The translations under genes and the position numbers were made by a program. The notes under the pieces were generated by a model. It was not told the origin of the DNA. It saw nothing but the letters and a program-made list of their open reading frames with translations, and made no database searches. Of a stretch of 64,000 nucleotides of DNA, positions 1 to 8,582 are shown piece after piece (within the stretch, counting starts at the first letter, position 1; each line of letters begins with the position of its first letter). Origin of the DNA: Corynebacterium kroppenstedtii (GTDB taxonomy: Bacteria; Actinomycetota; Actinomycetes; Mycobacteriales; Mycobacteriaceae). The stretch spans positions 1,054,001 to 1,118,000 of the forward strand of contig NZ_CP069792.1 of NCBI RefSeq assembly GCF_016894245.1. The letters are read 5' to 3'.

Positions 1-320
1 CCGACACGAGCGAATCGGGGAAGACGCCGGGTACGGACTTGCGCGAGGGTGTGCATACCCTGCCGATGCTCTACGCGATGGAAGGCGACCGGAAAGAGAA
101 CCAGCGACTCCGAGAGATGCTGCGTTCCCCCTTGTCGACGGATGCCGACGTTGAAGAAGCGCTCGCTTTGATCGCTGCGACGGACGCGCGAGCGCGGACG
201 GTGGCGAAAGTGGAGGAGCACGCCGACGCTGCCTTGAAGGCGCTTGAGGCGCTGCCGGATAACTCGACGACGAATGCTCTGCGCGCATTGTTGGGTTTTA
301 CGATGGCGCGTGTGGGGTAG
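1..320 (+). CDS. ispB: Polyprenyl (heptaprenyl/geranylgeranyl-type) diphosphate synthase, C-terminal fragment
   Basis: The reading frame is open from base 3 with no start, so the gene begins before the window. The visible part reads GKTPGTDLREGVHTLP, the segment that follows the second Asp-rich motif in trans-polyprenyl diphosphate synthases, and ends in the helical tail of that family. These enzymes condense isopentenyl diphosphate units to make the prenyl chain of menaquinone or lipid carriers. Corynebacteria usually have this gene just before the secE-nusG region, which matches the position here. The family call is firm; the chain length made cannot be judged from a C-terminus. Confidence 0.8.
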   Translation, partial: DTSESGKTPGTDLREGVHTLPMLYAMEGDRKENQRLREMLRSPLSTDADVEEALALIAATDARARTVAKVEEHADAALKALEALPDNSTTNALRALLGFTMARVG

Positions 321-441
321 TGCGTGTGGTAAAACCACGCATGCTCGACATTGGACCCGCGCAAAAGTCCTGCGTGAAGGGATGATTTGCTGTCCGGGGC
401 TGTATTCGTAGTAGAGTATGCAGCGCGTTCAACTGAGCGCA

Positions 442-524
442 TGCCAGATTGCCCGAGCGGCCAAAGGGAGCGGATTGTAAATCCGTCGGCTTTGCCTACG
501 TTGGTTCGAATCCATCATCTGGCA
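442..524 (+). tRNA. tRNA-Tyr (anticodon GTA)
   Basis: The acceptor stem TGCCAGA pairs with TCTGGCA. The anticodon stem and loop read GGATTGTAAATCC with anticodon GTA. A long variable arm and a GGTTCGAATCC T-loop are present, as expected for a class II tRNA. CCA is not encoded. Confidence 0.97.
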
Positions 525-532
525 CCCATGAT

Positions 533-572
533 CCCGCCAGGATTGCACACGCATTGCAGCCCGGCGGGTTTT
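533..572 (+). terminator. Intrinsic terminator after tRNA-Tyr
   Basis: CCCGCC (533-538) pairs with GGCGGG (563-568) and is followed by TTTTG. The 24-base loop can form a small inner GCA/TGC pairing. Confidence 0.6.
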
Positions 573-811
573 GTCGTCGTTGGTGCATTTTCTCAAATGG
601 ATTTTTTGCTTGGTGCTTCCCGTAGTGGGGATCTTGAGCGGGGATTATGAGCGGGCTGTCTCTCGCGAGCGGTTCGGTTGCGGTCCGCCGCACCCTCTGA
701 ACTGGTGATTTGTGAGTTCGATTCTGGTCGGTTACATTGTGTGAGGCTTCGCAAGATCACGGTTGCGCTGTTATACGTGATTGTTGTTACGCGTGATTTC
801 AGCGAGTTGTT

Positions 812-884
812 GCCCCCTTAGCTCAGTCGGCAGAGCGTTTCCATGGTAAGGAAAAGGTCGACAGTTCGATTCTGTCAGGGGGCT
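812..884 (+). tRNA. tRNA-Thr (anticodon GGT)
   Basis: The acceptor stem GCCCCCT pairs with AGGGGGC. The anticodon loop ATGGTAA between TTTCC and GGAAA gives GGT. The D-arm TAGCTCAGTCGGCAGAGC and the T-loop GTTCGATTC are standard. Confidence 0.97.
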
Positions 885-898
885 CCGTTACACCAATT

Positions 899-935
899 CC
901 CGGTGGACTGACGGTGCTCCGGTAGGTCCACCGGG
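899..935 (+). other. Perfect 10-bp hairpin between tRNA-Thr and tRNA-Met
   Basis: CCCGGTGGAC (899-908) is the exact complement of GTCCACCGGG (926-935), with a 17-base loop. ATTATG follows instead of a T run, so this may be a processing or weak termination hairpin rather than a classical terminator. Confidence 0.5.
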
Positions 936-953
936 ATTATGTGTTGTAACTGT

Positions 954-1027
954 GGCGATGTAGCTCAGATGGTGAGAGCGCACGACTCATAATCGTGAGG
1001 TCGAGGGTTCGAGTCCCTCCATCGCTA
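954..1027 (+). tRNA. tRNA-Met (anticodon CAT)
   Basis: The acceptor stem GGCGATG pairs with CATCGCT with one G-T end pair. The anticodon loop CTCATAA lies between CACGA and TCGTG. It lacks the three G-C pairs at the base of the anticodon stem that mark an initiator, so it reads as an elongator tRNA-Met. Confidence 0.93.
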
Positions 1028-1043
1028 CTGGGAGATAGATGAG

Positions 1044-1070
1044 GGGTCGCCCTGACGGGTGGCCCTTTTT
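1044..1070 (+). terminator. Intrinsic terminator after tRNA-Met
   Basis: GGGTCGCCC pairs with GGGTGGCCC using two G-U pairs and a TGAC loop, followed directly by five T residues. Confidence 0.8.
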
Positions 1071-1237
1071 CTCCCACTACGCACCGCCGTCGAAAGTGGA
1101 GCCCACTATCGCCTGGTTTAGGCGTGAGGCTTCTCTGCTATGGTTGGTGTGTTGCCTGACCGGTGCAGGTGCAGAGATGTGAGTTCGCATCAGTGATGGT
1201 GTGGATCCTTTGCTGTACGGTAGCGGTAGGAAAACAT

Positions 1238-1310
<73 letters not shown>

Positions 1311-1382
1311 CAAAAACGTATTAAGCCGGTTTTCCGTGGAACTGGCATTTGTACATTTTCATCTCAGTCGAGGAGAGTGCGC

Positions 1383-1706
1383 GTGAGCGAGGAACGAAGC
1401 TCTACGGGAGCATTGCGTCCGTCCGGTAAACGCCAGATCACAGGATCCTCCACTGTGTCAAAATCCCGCGCTCGTAGTGCCCAGTCGGGCCCAGAGACAG
1501 TGGGTGGCCGGGGAAATATCTTCACCCAGATCGTTGATTATTTCCGTGGTGTTATTGCTGAAATGCGAAAAGTTATTTGGCCAACGTGGCGTCAGATGGG
1601 CGTCTACACCGGTGTTGTCTTGCTTTTCCTGGTCGTCGTGATCGGCATCGTGTCGGGCGTTGACTTCCTCGCCGGTAAAGGCGTCGAGTGGACCCTCACC
1701 CATTAA
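1383..1706 (+). CDS. secE: Preprotein translocase subunit SecE
   Basis: SecE is the small membrane subunit that clamps SecY in the SecYEG protein-export channel. The 107-residue product has a basic, Ser-rich N-terminus, then the conserved amphipathic stretch YFRGVIAEMRKVIWPTW and a single membrane helix (about residues 75-97), the normal actinobacterial form. The GTG at 1383 is chosen because GAGGAG lies just before it; the frame stays open upstream into the tRNA-Trp gene. It is followed by nusG, as in most bacteria. Confidence 0.95.
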   Translation: MSEERSSTGALRPSGKRQITGSSTVSKSRARSAQSGPETVGGRGNIFTQIVDYFRGVIAEMRKVIWPTWRQMGVYTGVVLLFLVVVIGIVSGVDFLAGKGVEWTLTH

Positions 1707-1760
1707 AAACGTTCGCCTCGGACATGGCCCGGTCACGGTCCCGAGCAGCAAGAAGTATAG

Positions 1761-1790
1761 TTGGGAATAGGCCCGCTAGCTGTGTATAAT
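1761..1790 (+). promoter_or_regulatory. Putative nusG promoter
   Basis: TTGGGA (1761-1766) and a perfect TATAAT (1785-1790) are separated by 18 bases in the gap between secE and nusG. This suggests nusG has its own start in addition to readthrough from secE. Confidence 0.55.
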
Positions 1791-1804
1791 CGCTTCCATA
1801 TTGT

Positions 1805-1839
1805 CCCGCCAACCCGACAGGGGAGGCGGGATTTTCCTT
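1805..1839 (+). promoter_or_regulatory. Hairpin with T-rich tail in the nusG leader
   Basis: CCCGCC (1805-1810) pairs with GGCGGG (1825-1830), with an inner CCC/GGG, followed by ATTTTCCTTT. It sits between the TATAAT and the nusG start, where it could attenuate transcription. NusG acts on pausing and termination, so self-control is possible, but that is inference. Confidence 0.4.
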
Positions 1840-1872
1840 TGGAAACGCCGCAGAGAAGGACTGACATTATTC

Positions 1873-2922
1873 ATGAGTAGTGACACAACGAATTCATCCA
1901 CCGAGCCCGACAAGCCGCAGAGTGCCGCGGATTTAGCAGCACAGGCAGCCGCTGATGTCCAAGAGGCTGCTCGCAAGGCTCAGCAGCCCCAGTTCTCCGC
2001 GGGTGCCGCACAGAGCTCGTCCGACGCAGGTAATAAGGCCGACGCTGCTGGCTCACAGGACAATGAGGCCGATCAAGCTCGTGATATGGACGCCGAAGGT
2101 GCCGTCGCCACGGAAACGGCGTCGGAAAGCGATAACACTGCGGCATCTCCATCTGCGACCACTGGCAGCGACGGCGCGGGTACGGCGTCGGCAAGTGAAG
2201 GAGCCGCCGATCAGCCCTCTGCTGTGGACGAGGCGGAGCAGGACCCCGAGGCGGCCGCGATGCAGGCCTACAAGGTGCGTCTGCGCAAGTTCATGCGTGA
2301 GCTGAAGAAACTGCCGGGTGAGTGGTACATCGTTCAGTGTTACTCAGGTTACGAAAACAAAGTGAAGACGGACCTCGAGGTTCGCTCGCAGACCTTGGGT
2401 GTCGACGAACAGATCCATGAAGTGGTCGTCCCCATTGAGGAAGAAGTCGAGGTCAAGGACGGGAAGCGGAAGGTTGTCAAGCATAAGCTGCTTCCGGGCT
2501 ACGTGTTGATGCGTATTGAGCTTGACGACGCATCCTGGTCGGTCATTCGTGACACGCCGGGGATCACGAGCTTCGTCGGGAATGAGGGGCACCCCACGCC
2601 GGTGAAGATTCGTGAGGTAGCGAAGTTCCTGTTGCCGCCGGAGACGGCAACGCAGAAGGCCGAGCAGGAAGGCGACGAACCAGCTGCTGTGGATGTGTCC
2701 AGCACTGGTGTGGCTGCACCGCCGCGTCCTGCTGCGGACAAGGTCAAGGTGGACTACGAGGTCGGCGAGGCCGTCACGGTTCTGTCTGGCCCGTTTGCGT
2801 CGGTGTCTGCCACGATTTCCGAGATCGATGCCGAGAACAGCAAGTTGAAAGCTCTGGTGTCCATCTTCGGGCGTGAAACCCCGGTCGAATTGGACTTTGA
2901 CCAGGTGGAGAAGATCAACTAA
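1873..2922 (+). CDS. nusG: Transcription termination/antitermination factor NusG
   Basis: NusG binds the RNA polymerase clamp and modulates elongation, pausing and Rho-dependent termination. The NGN domain starts near residue 150 ([15 protein letters not shown]) and contains LLPGYVLMR. The C-terminal KOW domain reads [11 protein letters not shown] and ends with DFDQVEKI. The first 140 residues are an Ala/Glu/Ser-rich acidic extension, as in other actinobacterial NusG proteins, and a second low-complexity linker separates the two domains. The ATG at 1873, preceded by AGAAGGA, is preferred over an in-frame TTG at 1801 that lies inside the leader hairpin region. Confidence 0.96.
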   Translation: MSSDTTNSSTEPDKPQSAADLAAQAAADVQEAARKAQQPQFSAGAAQSSSDAGNKADAAGSQDNEADQARDMDAEGAVATETASESDNTAASPSATTGSDGAGTASASEGAADQPSAVDEAEQDPEAAAMQAYKVRLRKFMRELKKLPGEWYIVQCYSGYENKVKTDLEVRSQTLGVDEQIHEVVVPIEEEVEVKDGKRKVVKHKLLPGYVLMRIELDDASWSVIRDTPGITSFVGNEGHPTPVKIREVAKFLLPPETATQKAEQEGDEPAAVDVSSTGVAAPPRPAADKVKVDYEVGEAVTVLSGPFASVSATISEIDAENSKLKALVSIFGRETPVELDFDQVEKIN

Positions 2923-3192
2923 AGCCACCTTGGTGGATTTGGGCTAAGGTGCTGCGCTCCGGTATCTTGGTTCTTCGTGTGTGTCTGAGCCTTGGTGGTG
3001 GATATCGCAACGGTAAATCACCGTAGATCACTCCAGATCACTGCTGGCTGGACGCACGAATGTCACTGTCATCTTTCCGGTGGCCTGGGAATTCAGGCAT
3101 CCGGTCGAATGATGCGGGTTCTGATGCTCATGGTGGAAGTTCACTGTGGAGGTCAGAGCCGCGTTGTTTGGTAACAGAAAGAGGTTGTAACA

Positions 3193-3633
3193 ATGGCTCC
3201 GAAGAAGAAGGTTTCGGGCTTCATTAAGCTGCAGATTCAGGCTGGTCAGGCTAACCCGGCTCCGCCGGTTGGTCCTGCGTTGGGTGCTCATGGTGTCAAC
3301 ATCATGGAGTTCTGCAAGGCCTACAACGCTGCGACGGAAGACCAGCGCGGAAACGTCGTTCCGGTTGAGATCACCGTGTACGAGGACCGCTCGTTCACGT
3401 TCAAGCTGAAGACCCCGCCGGCTGCGAAGCTGCTGCTGAAGGCTGCGAACCTGCAGAAGGGTTCGGGTGAGCCGAACACCAACAAGGTCGGGTCCGTTAC
3501 GTGGGATCAGTGCAAGGAGATTGCACAGACCAAGATGGAAGACCTGAACGCGAATGACCTGGACATGGGCGCGCGCATCATCGCTGGCACCGCACGTTCC
3601 ATGGGTATCGAGGTTAAGGGCGCGACCGCGTAA
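3193..3633 (+). CDS. rplK: 50S ribosomal protein L11
   Basis: L11 forms the GTPase-associated centre on 23S rRNA with L10 and L7/L12 and is the site of thiopeptide action and the stringent-response trigger. The product has 146 residues with the Pro-rich hinge [22 protein letters not shown], split here as [12 protein letters not shown] and [10 protein letters not shown], and a C-terminal rRNA-binding domain with [15 protein letters not shown]. The ATG follows AGAAAGAGG. It pairs with rplA downstream, the standard L11 operon. Confidence 0.98.
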   Translation: MAPKKKVSGFIKLQIQAGQANPAPPVGPALGAHGVNIMEFCKAYNAATEDQRGNVVPVEITVYEDRSFTFKLKTPPAAKLLLKAANLQKGSGEPNTNKVGSVTWDQCKEIAQTKMEDLNANDLDMGARIIAGTARSMGIEVKGATA

Positions 3634-3743
3634 CTCCACTTAGTGCGGGTTTCGTGCCCGCGTTTCGCGTAATTCACTTTTCAGTGGGAGGGCCTCTTGC
3701 TGGCCCGTGACCACTACTCCAAACGTTTAAGGATTGGATTTTT

Positions 3744-4457
3744 ATGAGCAAGAACTCGAAAGCTTACAAGGCTGCGTTAGAGAAGATCGACGCTGGTCGT
3801 ATTTACGCTCCTATCGACGCGATGAAGACCGTCAAGGAGACCGCGTACTCCTCATACGACCCGACGGTGGACGTTGCTATCCGCCTGGGTGTTGACCCGC
3901 GCAAGGCTGACCAGCTGGTTCGTGGCACTGTGTCCTTGCCGAACGGCACGGGTAAAGAGGTCCGCGTGGTGGTCTTCGCTGAGGGCCCGAACGCTACCGC
4001 CGCTGAGGAAGCTGGCGCCGACGTCGTTGGTACCGCGGAACTGGTTGAGCGTATCCAGGGTGGCTGGACCGACTTCGACGCTGCGATCGCGACGCCGGAT
4101 CAGATGGCCAAGGTTGGTCGTGTTGCACGCGTGTTGGGCCCCCGCGGTCTGATGCCTAACCCGAAGACCGGCACGGTGACCACCGACGTCACCAAGGCTG
4201 TAAAGGAAATTAAGGGCGGTAAGATCTCGTTCCGCGTGGACAAGGCCGCCAACCTGCACGCTGTGCTGGGCAAGGCGTCGTTCTCCGCCGAGCAGCTCGC
4301 TGAGAACTACGGTGCGCTGATTGACGAACTGCTTCGCGTGAAGCCGTCCGCCGCTAAGGGTCGTTACCTGAAGAAGGTCACCGTGTCCTGCACCAACGGT
4401 CCGGCTGTGTCCGTCGACAACACCGTCGTCAAGAACTACACCGGCGAGGCGGAGTAG
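3744..4457 (+). CDS. rplA: 50S ribosomal protein L1
   Basis: L1 forms the mobile stalk that helps release deacylated tRNA from the E site, and in many bacteria it represses its own operon. The 237-residue product contains the signature [21 protein letters not shown] (key residues [13 protein letters not shown]). The 110-base gap after rplK carries two small G/C hairpins (GCGGG..GCCCGC and GGCC..GGCC), possible L1 binding or processing sites. A strong terminator follows at 4536. Confidence 0.98.
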   Translation: MSKNSKAYKAALEKIDAGRIYAPIDAMKTVKETAYSSYDPTVDVAIRLGVDPRKADQLVRGTVSLPNGTGKEVRVVVFAEGPNATAAEEAGADVVGTAELVERIQGGWTDFDAAIATPDQMAKVGRVARVLGPRGLMPNPKTGTVTTDVTKAVKEIKGGKISFRVDKAANLHAVLGKASFSAEQLAENYGALIDELLRVKPSAAKGRYLKKVTVSCTNGPAVSVDNTVVKNYTGEAE

Positions 4458-4535
4458 TTTTTGTAGCCGCATTACAGCGATTAGGTCGGCTAGCCCGGTT
4501 GGTTGCATGTAGCCCGGTTGGGTTAGTCAAATGAG

Positions 4536-4568
4536 AGGCAGATTCACATTTTGTGGATCTGCCTTTTT
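4536..4568 (+). terminator. Intrinsic terminator of the rplK-rplA operon
   Basis: AGGCAGAT (4536-4543) pairs with GTGGATCTGCCT on the other side, including CAC/GTG near the loop, to give about 12 pairs around a TTT(T) loop, followed by TTTTT. Confidence 0.85.
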
Positions 4569-4774
4569 GCATATGGTGTGGCACATTCCCTGGATAAGTA
4601 GCGAGGTAAGTAGCGAAAAGTGTCCGCACCGCCTCTTTGCGACTTACCCCCTGTTTTGCGTTGGTTTTTGGGGAGGTTTGGGTCGTGCGTGGCTTTTGTG
4701 TTATCCATGCGCGGGCGCTTCTGATCTTCTTGCGTAACTTTTGTCCGGGGGTACGGGGTTTGTGCCCGCGTGCT

Positions 4775-4898
4775 GGAAAACTGCGGGGGCATATCGGGGT
4801 CGGTTGTGAAAAATGCGGGGGGATATGGTCAATTTTTGACGGTTTTTCGCCCATATACCCCCGCAGTTTTTCCGGGGTACATATCCCTCGCAGCTTTC
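4775..4898. repeat. Four-armed palindromic intergenic repeat, copy A
   Basis: Arm 1 (4775-4795) and arm 2 (4807-4828) read in the forward sense as A-rich, then TGCGGGGG, then ATAT. Arm 3 (4848-4871) and arm 4 (4880-4898) are the inverse (ATAT, then CCCCCGCAG, then TTTT). The core (4829-4847) begins TCAATTTTTG. The same architecture and core occur at 14919 and 31411. The copy lies between the rplA terminator and a small-peptide gene. Confidence 0.85.
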
Positions 4899-5124
4899 GA
4901 GCCCAGACGTAGAAAAACTCTAGAAATTCCCCGCTAATTTTTTTACCGTCTCCGGTGAACTTGCCCCCAAGCCTTCAAAAACGCGCCCTTTGACCCCTAT
5001 CTTTCATTGGAAAATGATTAATTATTTGGATTAATTGACTAGACCCTTGCGAATATTAGTCTCGTCTGAGATAGTTCTTTTCTAAGAGGTTAATCTATCT
5101 ATTTCTGTCCGTAAGGACATATTT

Positions 5125-5469
5125 ATGCACTGGGAGAAGAAATTGGCACTTTCGTTCGCTGCTTCGATGCCTTTAGTCTCGATACCAGGTGCCTCGGCTA
5201 GCGCTTCTCCTACTCCACAAGAACAACGTTGCGCAGCAGCTCACCTGGGGTCCTCTATCTCCACTGCTGAGCGACGAACCGTTTCGAAAGGTGGGGTTGC
5301 TCCACATAATAAAAATATTGAGTTGGTAGGGAGGGGGAGTTCTTTGTCTAAAAGAACATCCCAATATAAAGCTGAAAGCGTAGGGAAAAATGTCGGTCCA
5401 GGTCTTGCAATCAGCTGTATTGCAGGTGCGGGGGGGGGGGGCGCTCTCGCTGACTATATGGGGTGGTAG
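5125..5469 (+). CDS. Small secreted Gly-rich peptide, possible bacteriocin
   Basis: The family is not recognised. The 114-residue product has a Sec-type signal (KK, then LALSFAASMPLVSIPGASASAS), a Ser/Lys-rich middle and a hydrophobic Gly-rich end (CIAGAGGGGALADYMGW). A precursor that ends in a Gly-rich hydrophobic segment and is followed 3 bases later by a tiny membrane protein resembles a bacteriocin-immunity pair, but no motif proves it. AAGGAC precedes the ATG by 8 bases. The surrounding DNA from about 4920 is clearly AT-richer than the ribosomal genes, which suggests transfer. A run of 12 G lies inside the C-terminal codons. Confidence 0.55.
   Translation: MHWEKKLALSFAASMPLVSIPGASASASPTPQEQRCAAAHLGSSISTAERRTVSKGGVAPHNKNIELVGRGSSLSKRTSQYKAESVGKNVGPGLAISCIAGAGGGGALADYMGW
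5430..5441. repeat. Run of 12 G within the small-peptide gene
   Basis: Twelve consecutive G residues encode part of the Gly run. Losing one G would replace the ending ALADYMGW by a longer tail that stops at 5487-5489 inside the next gene. Gaining one would end the protein four codons after the run. Such tracts are prone to slippage. Confidence 0.9.
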
Positions 5470-5472
5470 ACC

Positions 5473-5664
5473 ATGCGCTTACTAGTAACGATCTTGGGTT
5501 TTGTGGTGGCCTTACTTGTGTTCCGCTTTTTCGTTGAAGAGGCTTGGCCCTCTGCCATATACCTTGGGGTTATGTGTGGACTTATTGCCGGAGCCGTCTT
5601 GACTCCTTCTGGTTGGCGATCGCTCCGACGGATCGCTCGTAACCTTAAAAAAGGTTGGTCTTAG
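5473..5664 (+). CDS. Small two-helix membrane protein, possible immunity partner
   Basis: The 63-residue product starts 3 bases after the preceding stop, so the two genes are likely translated together. It has two hydrophobic helices (about residues 3-20 and 28-46) and a basic tail (WRSLRRIARNLKKGWS), which places the C-terminus in the cytoplasm. Small basic membrane proteins beside secreted peptides are often immunity proteins, but no family was recognised. It lacks a clear Shine-Dalgarno sequence of its own, consistent with coupling. Confidence 0.5.
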   Translation: MRLLVTILGFVVALLVFRFFVEEAWPSAIYLGVMCGLIAGAVLTPSGWRSLRRIARNLKKGWS

Positions 5665-6066
5665 CTGCTGACAGACAGGGTGAGTATGCCTAGCCGAGGG
5701 GCTTTTAACGGCTTAGAGAGCTGTTTAGAAGCCCATCTCGAAGTCGTTGTCTTTTTTCGGTGAGTTGCTGAAGCTGATTTCTAGCTCCGTTTCGACGCGT
5801 TGATTGAGGTGTTTCTGCTTTTCAGCGGCCTTTTCTCGATCATTTTTTGGCGCAATTGCCACCGTGGCTAGCACCAATGAGTGCCGGCCAGCCACCGCCC
5901 ATAACCGTCGGCCAGCACCAACGAAGCCGCGAAAACACAAAACCACGCAACCACCAAGCCAAGCCCCAAACAACACGTAACGAACCTCACTCAGGGGGTC
6001 AACAACACACGGTTTTCGTCGTGAGTGTTGTCGCCGGGGGTAGTAGCCACCCCTTACTGCACTTGT
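5665..6066. other. Stretch without a convincing gene
   Basis: No supported gene is seen. A reverse frame from 6108 to 5725 is open, with a hydrophobic centre and a charged tail, but it lacks a ribosome-binding site, has no family resemblance and runs into the promoter region of the symporter gene. It may be a decayed gene. Confidence 0.4.
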
Positions 6067-6069
6067 CGG

Positions 6070-6080
6070 ACATCGGACAG
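6070..6080. promoter_or_regulatory. Candidate sialic-acid regulator box (site 1)
   Basis: ACATCGGACAG matches the ACRTC-N-GACRY pattern shared with sites at 11174/11181, 16208 and 17790, with the last half-site weaker. It lies 82 bases before the symporter start. Confidence 0.5.
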
Positions 6081-6161
6081 GTCGGTAGTGTTGGGTTCTG
6101 ACCCGCACGGCGGTGAGTCACAGTGAGCGGGTTGTTGACAACACGTTAGGAGCGATCCTCC

Positions 6162-7757
6162 ATGCATCAGCAATTTGGGACACTGAACTGGCTAGCCATT
6201 GCGATCTATATCCTCGCCATGTTGGCAGTGGGCGTCTATTTCTCGAAACGTGCCGGTGCCAGCAGCGATGATTACTTCAAAGCTGGTGGGCGCATTCCCG
6301 CATGGGCCGCGGGCTTTTCCATTTACGCCACCACACTTTCCGCCATCACCTTCATGTCGATTCCGGAAAAGGCGTACTTGACGGACTGGGCATACTCCGC
6401 GGGAAATATCGCGATTTTCGCCATCGTCCCGATCCTCGTTTATTACTACGTCCCGTTCTTCCGCAAACTGGACGTAACGACGGCTTATGAATACCTGGAA
6501 GAACGCTTTGACGTTGTCCTCCGCGTCTTCGGCTCCCTATTCTTCGTCCTTTTCCACATCGGGCGTATTGCTATTGTCATTTACTTGCCGACGCTGGCTC
6601 TCACCGCTGTCAGTGATATCAACCCCTATCTAATCGCTGGGTTGGTGGGGGTCGCGTGTGTGATTTACACATTCCTCGGTGGCATGGAGGGCGTGATCTG
6701 GTCCGACGTTATCCAGGGCATCATCCTTCTCTCGGGTGCAGTGATTGTAATTGTCGTTGCTTTGGTGAATAGTCCCGGTTCGATTTCCCATACGTTGTCG
6801 GAAGCTGCGTCGGAGGGGAAGTTCTATTCTGGCCAAAACTTCACCTTCAGTGATTTGTCGTTGTCGATCCCGATTATTTTCTTGGGTAGTGTGCTCAATA
6901 ATTTGCAGTCCTACACGGCCAGCCAGGATGTTGTTCAGCGCTATCAGACCACGCCATCCGTTCAGGCGACGAAGGGCTCCCTGTATGTGAACGGGTGTCT
7001 CGCGCTTATTACCATCCCGATTTTCTACGGCATGGGCACCGCGCTATACACCTATTACCAGGGTAATGGTGGTTTTCCGGATGACGTGAACACGTCGGCG
7101 ATTGTCCCTTACTACATCTTGACGGAGCTTCCGGGTGGCGTGGCCGGTTTGATCATCGGTGGTATTTTGGCCGCAGCACAATCGACCATTTCGTCGTCGT
7201 TGAACTCCATCTCCGCGTGCATCACGGTTGATATTCGTAACCGCCTTATGCCGGGCCGTGGTGAGGCATCAGTCCTGTTTAGCCGCATGATTATTGTGAT
7301 TACGGGCCTCTTTTCGACGGGTATCGCCTTGTGGCTCATCGCCTCGGAGAAGGGTGAGCTGTGGGATCTGTTCCTGACGCTTACCGGTCTGTTTGGTATC
7401 CCGATTGCCGCGGTCTTTGCGCTGGGGATTTTCACCGTGCGGGCGAACCGGTTTGGCGTGCTAGCTGGCCTCCTTCTGGGAGCGGTGTCTGGCTACTTCA
7501 TGAACCAAACTGATTTGGGGCCGTTCATGATTTCCATCGTTGCGTTCGCCGTTACGCTCGTGGCTGGGTACCTGCTGTCTATCCCGCTCGCAGGTGCTTC
7601 GAAGGCCACCCGGACCGAGACTCTACCGCTGACGATCCACGGTAAAGACTTGAGCTACGAACGGAAGTCCGCTCGTCGTGAGGCTCTGAATGAACCAGCC
7701 GCTGTTATTCCCGATACTGATGATCCCACTGAACCCAAGTCTGTGGCTCAGGTTTAA
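6162..7757 (+). CDS. Sodium:solute symporter, probable sialic acid transporter (SiaT/NanP type)
   Basis: This is a 531-residue SSS-family protein with about 13 membrane helices. The N-terminus carries SSDDYFKAGGRIPAWAAGFS and SAITFMSIPEKAY, the helix regions that line the Na+ and substrate sites in SSS carriers. LGGMEGVIWSDVIQG is the family signature around helix 5, and AAAQSTISSSLNSIS marks the helix-8 Na2 site region. Its place at the head of a nan/nag locus and a shared regulator box favour sialic acid as substrate; this is inference from context and family. AGGAG precedes the ATG. It may be the main functional importer, because the MFS carrier nearby is interrupted. Confidence 0.85.
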   Translation: MHQQFGTLNWLAIAIYILAMLAVGVYFSKRAGASSDDYFKAGGRIPAWAAGFSIYATTLSAITFMSIPEKAYLTDWAYSAGNIAIFAIVPILVYYYVPFFRKLDVTTAYEYLEERFDVVLRVFGSLFFVLFHIGRIAIVIYLPTLALTAVSDINPYLIAGLVGVACVIYTFLGGMEGVIWSDVIQGIILLSGAVIVIVVALVNSPGSISHTLSEAASEGKFYSGQNFTFSDLSLSIPIIFLGSVLNNLQSYTASQDVVQRYQTTPSVQATKGSLYVNGCLALITIPIFYGMGTALYTYYQGNGGFPDDVNTSAIVPYYILTELPGGVAGLIIGGILAAAQSTISSSLNSISACITVDIRNRLMPGRGEASVLFSRMIIVITGLFSTGIALWLIASEKGELWDLFLTLTGLFGIPIAAVFALGIFTVRANRFGVLAGLLLGAVSGYFMNQTDLGPFMISIVAFAVTLVAGYLLSIPLAGASKATRTETLPLTIHGKDLSYERKSARREALNEPAAVIPDTDDPTEPKSVAQV

Positions 7758-7867
7758 CGACGCTGGACGAGGGGTGCCCTGAGTACGTGGGGCACTGCCT
7801 CAAGCTACGTGGGAAACCTACGAATGAAAATTGAGAACGTCAAGGGCCCGAGGACCCTTCATTTTTG

Positions 7868-7900
7868 TGGGTTATACGACAAAACTGTGTCTCCACGGCG
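7868..7900. repeat. Terminal sequence of an IS relic
   Basis: GGGTTATACGACAAAA followed by GTGTCTCCAC resembles the end of an IS256/IS1249-type element and lies just outside the transposase relic. A near copy (GGGTTTTACGACAAAA then GTGTCCACC) is at 54308. Confidence 0.5.
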
Positions 7901-7914
7901 TGTCGCCTTGGTGG

Positions 7915-8200
7915 TTAGACCTGGCCTTTTTGGATGCCGGTTGAGCGGGTGTACTCGATGCCGATAGCCTTGGCGTAGAGAGCTGGTCGTCCTATTTGGT
8001 GGTCGGCTTGGTTCTCGTTGCAGGTCAGGGCGGATACTTTGGCGAGTTGATCCTGGCCGAAATTGCACTGCTTGGCGATCTGTATGGGGTCGTCAGGCAG
8101 GTGCGTTGTCAGACACAACCACCAATCGATCATGCGGCGTGGGGGATTGAGATTGGGCTGGGGGCCTACGAGCCTCTCAATAGCAGTCGGGGAAGTCGGT
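7915..8200 (-). pseudogene. Transposase C-terminal relic (IS256/IS1249-like)
   Basis: The reverse frame ending at 7915 reads RRMIDWWLCLTTHLPDDP and then GQDQLAKVSALTCNENQADH, typical of the C-terminal end of actinobacterial IS1249-type transposases after the catalytic region. The frame can be followed upstream to about 8200 but has lost the conserved Asn/Glu-rich block and has no start. The rest of the element is missing. I recognise the type from the residue pattern rather than a search, so the family is tentative. Confidence 0.5.
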
Positions 8201-8495
8201 CTGAGCCGACGGTTGGTTCTTGAATAGCGGATAAGGATCTCTGGGCCGGTGCGGTCTCAACGGAGAGGGGAGTGCGCGAAAGATCTTCTCTGCATAGGGG
8301 ATGAAAGAGGGCACCGACGTGGGTAATGTCACCGACATTGAACTGGCGGCTGCTGAGTGAGATAGATAGCTGAATGCGACACCAATTTGGCCTGTGTCCA
8401 GGGATTTAACAGACCGCCACTTTCCCCGCGGGGCGTAATTTCTACGCTACGTTTGTGTGATCGCCCCCAATGAAACCACCAGATGATCCCCCGAC

Positions 8496-8516
8496 GGGGC
8501 CTCCCCAGGAGGCCCC
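8496..8516. other. Strong GC hairpin downstream of the DUF4862 gene
   Basis: GGGGCCTCC (8496-8504) is the exact complement of GGAGGCCCC (8508-8516) with a 3-base loop. Neither side is followed at once by a T run, so it could stabilise the end of the reverse-strand transcript or act as a weak terminator. Confidence 0.4.
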
Positions 8517-8582
8517 AGCCCCCAGCGATTAGCTTTTTAGTGCTCCAGGTTCCTCGAGCACTGCGTCTTCGTTGAACACTGC

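Noticed and set aside
5725..6108. Reverse frame of 127 codons with a hydrophobic centre
   Set aside because: No start signal or family; it runs into the symporter promoter and regulator box. Possibly a decayed gene, too weak to annotate.
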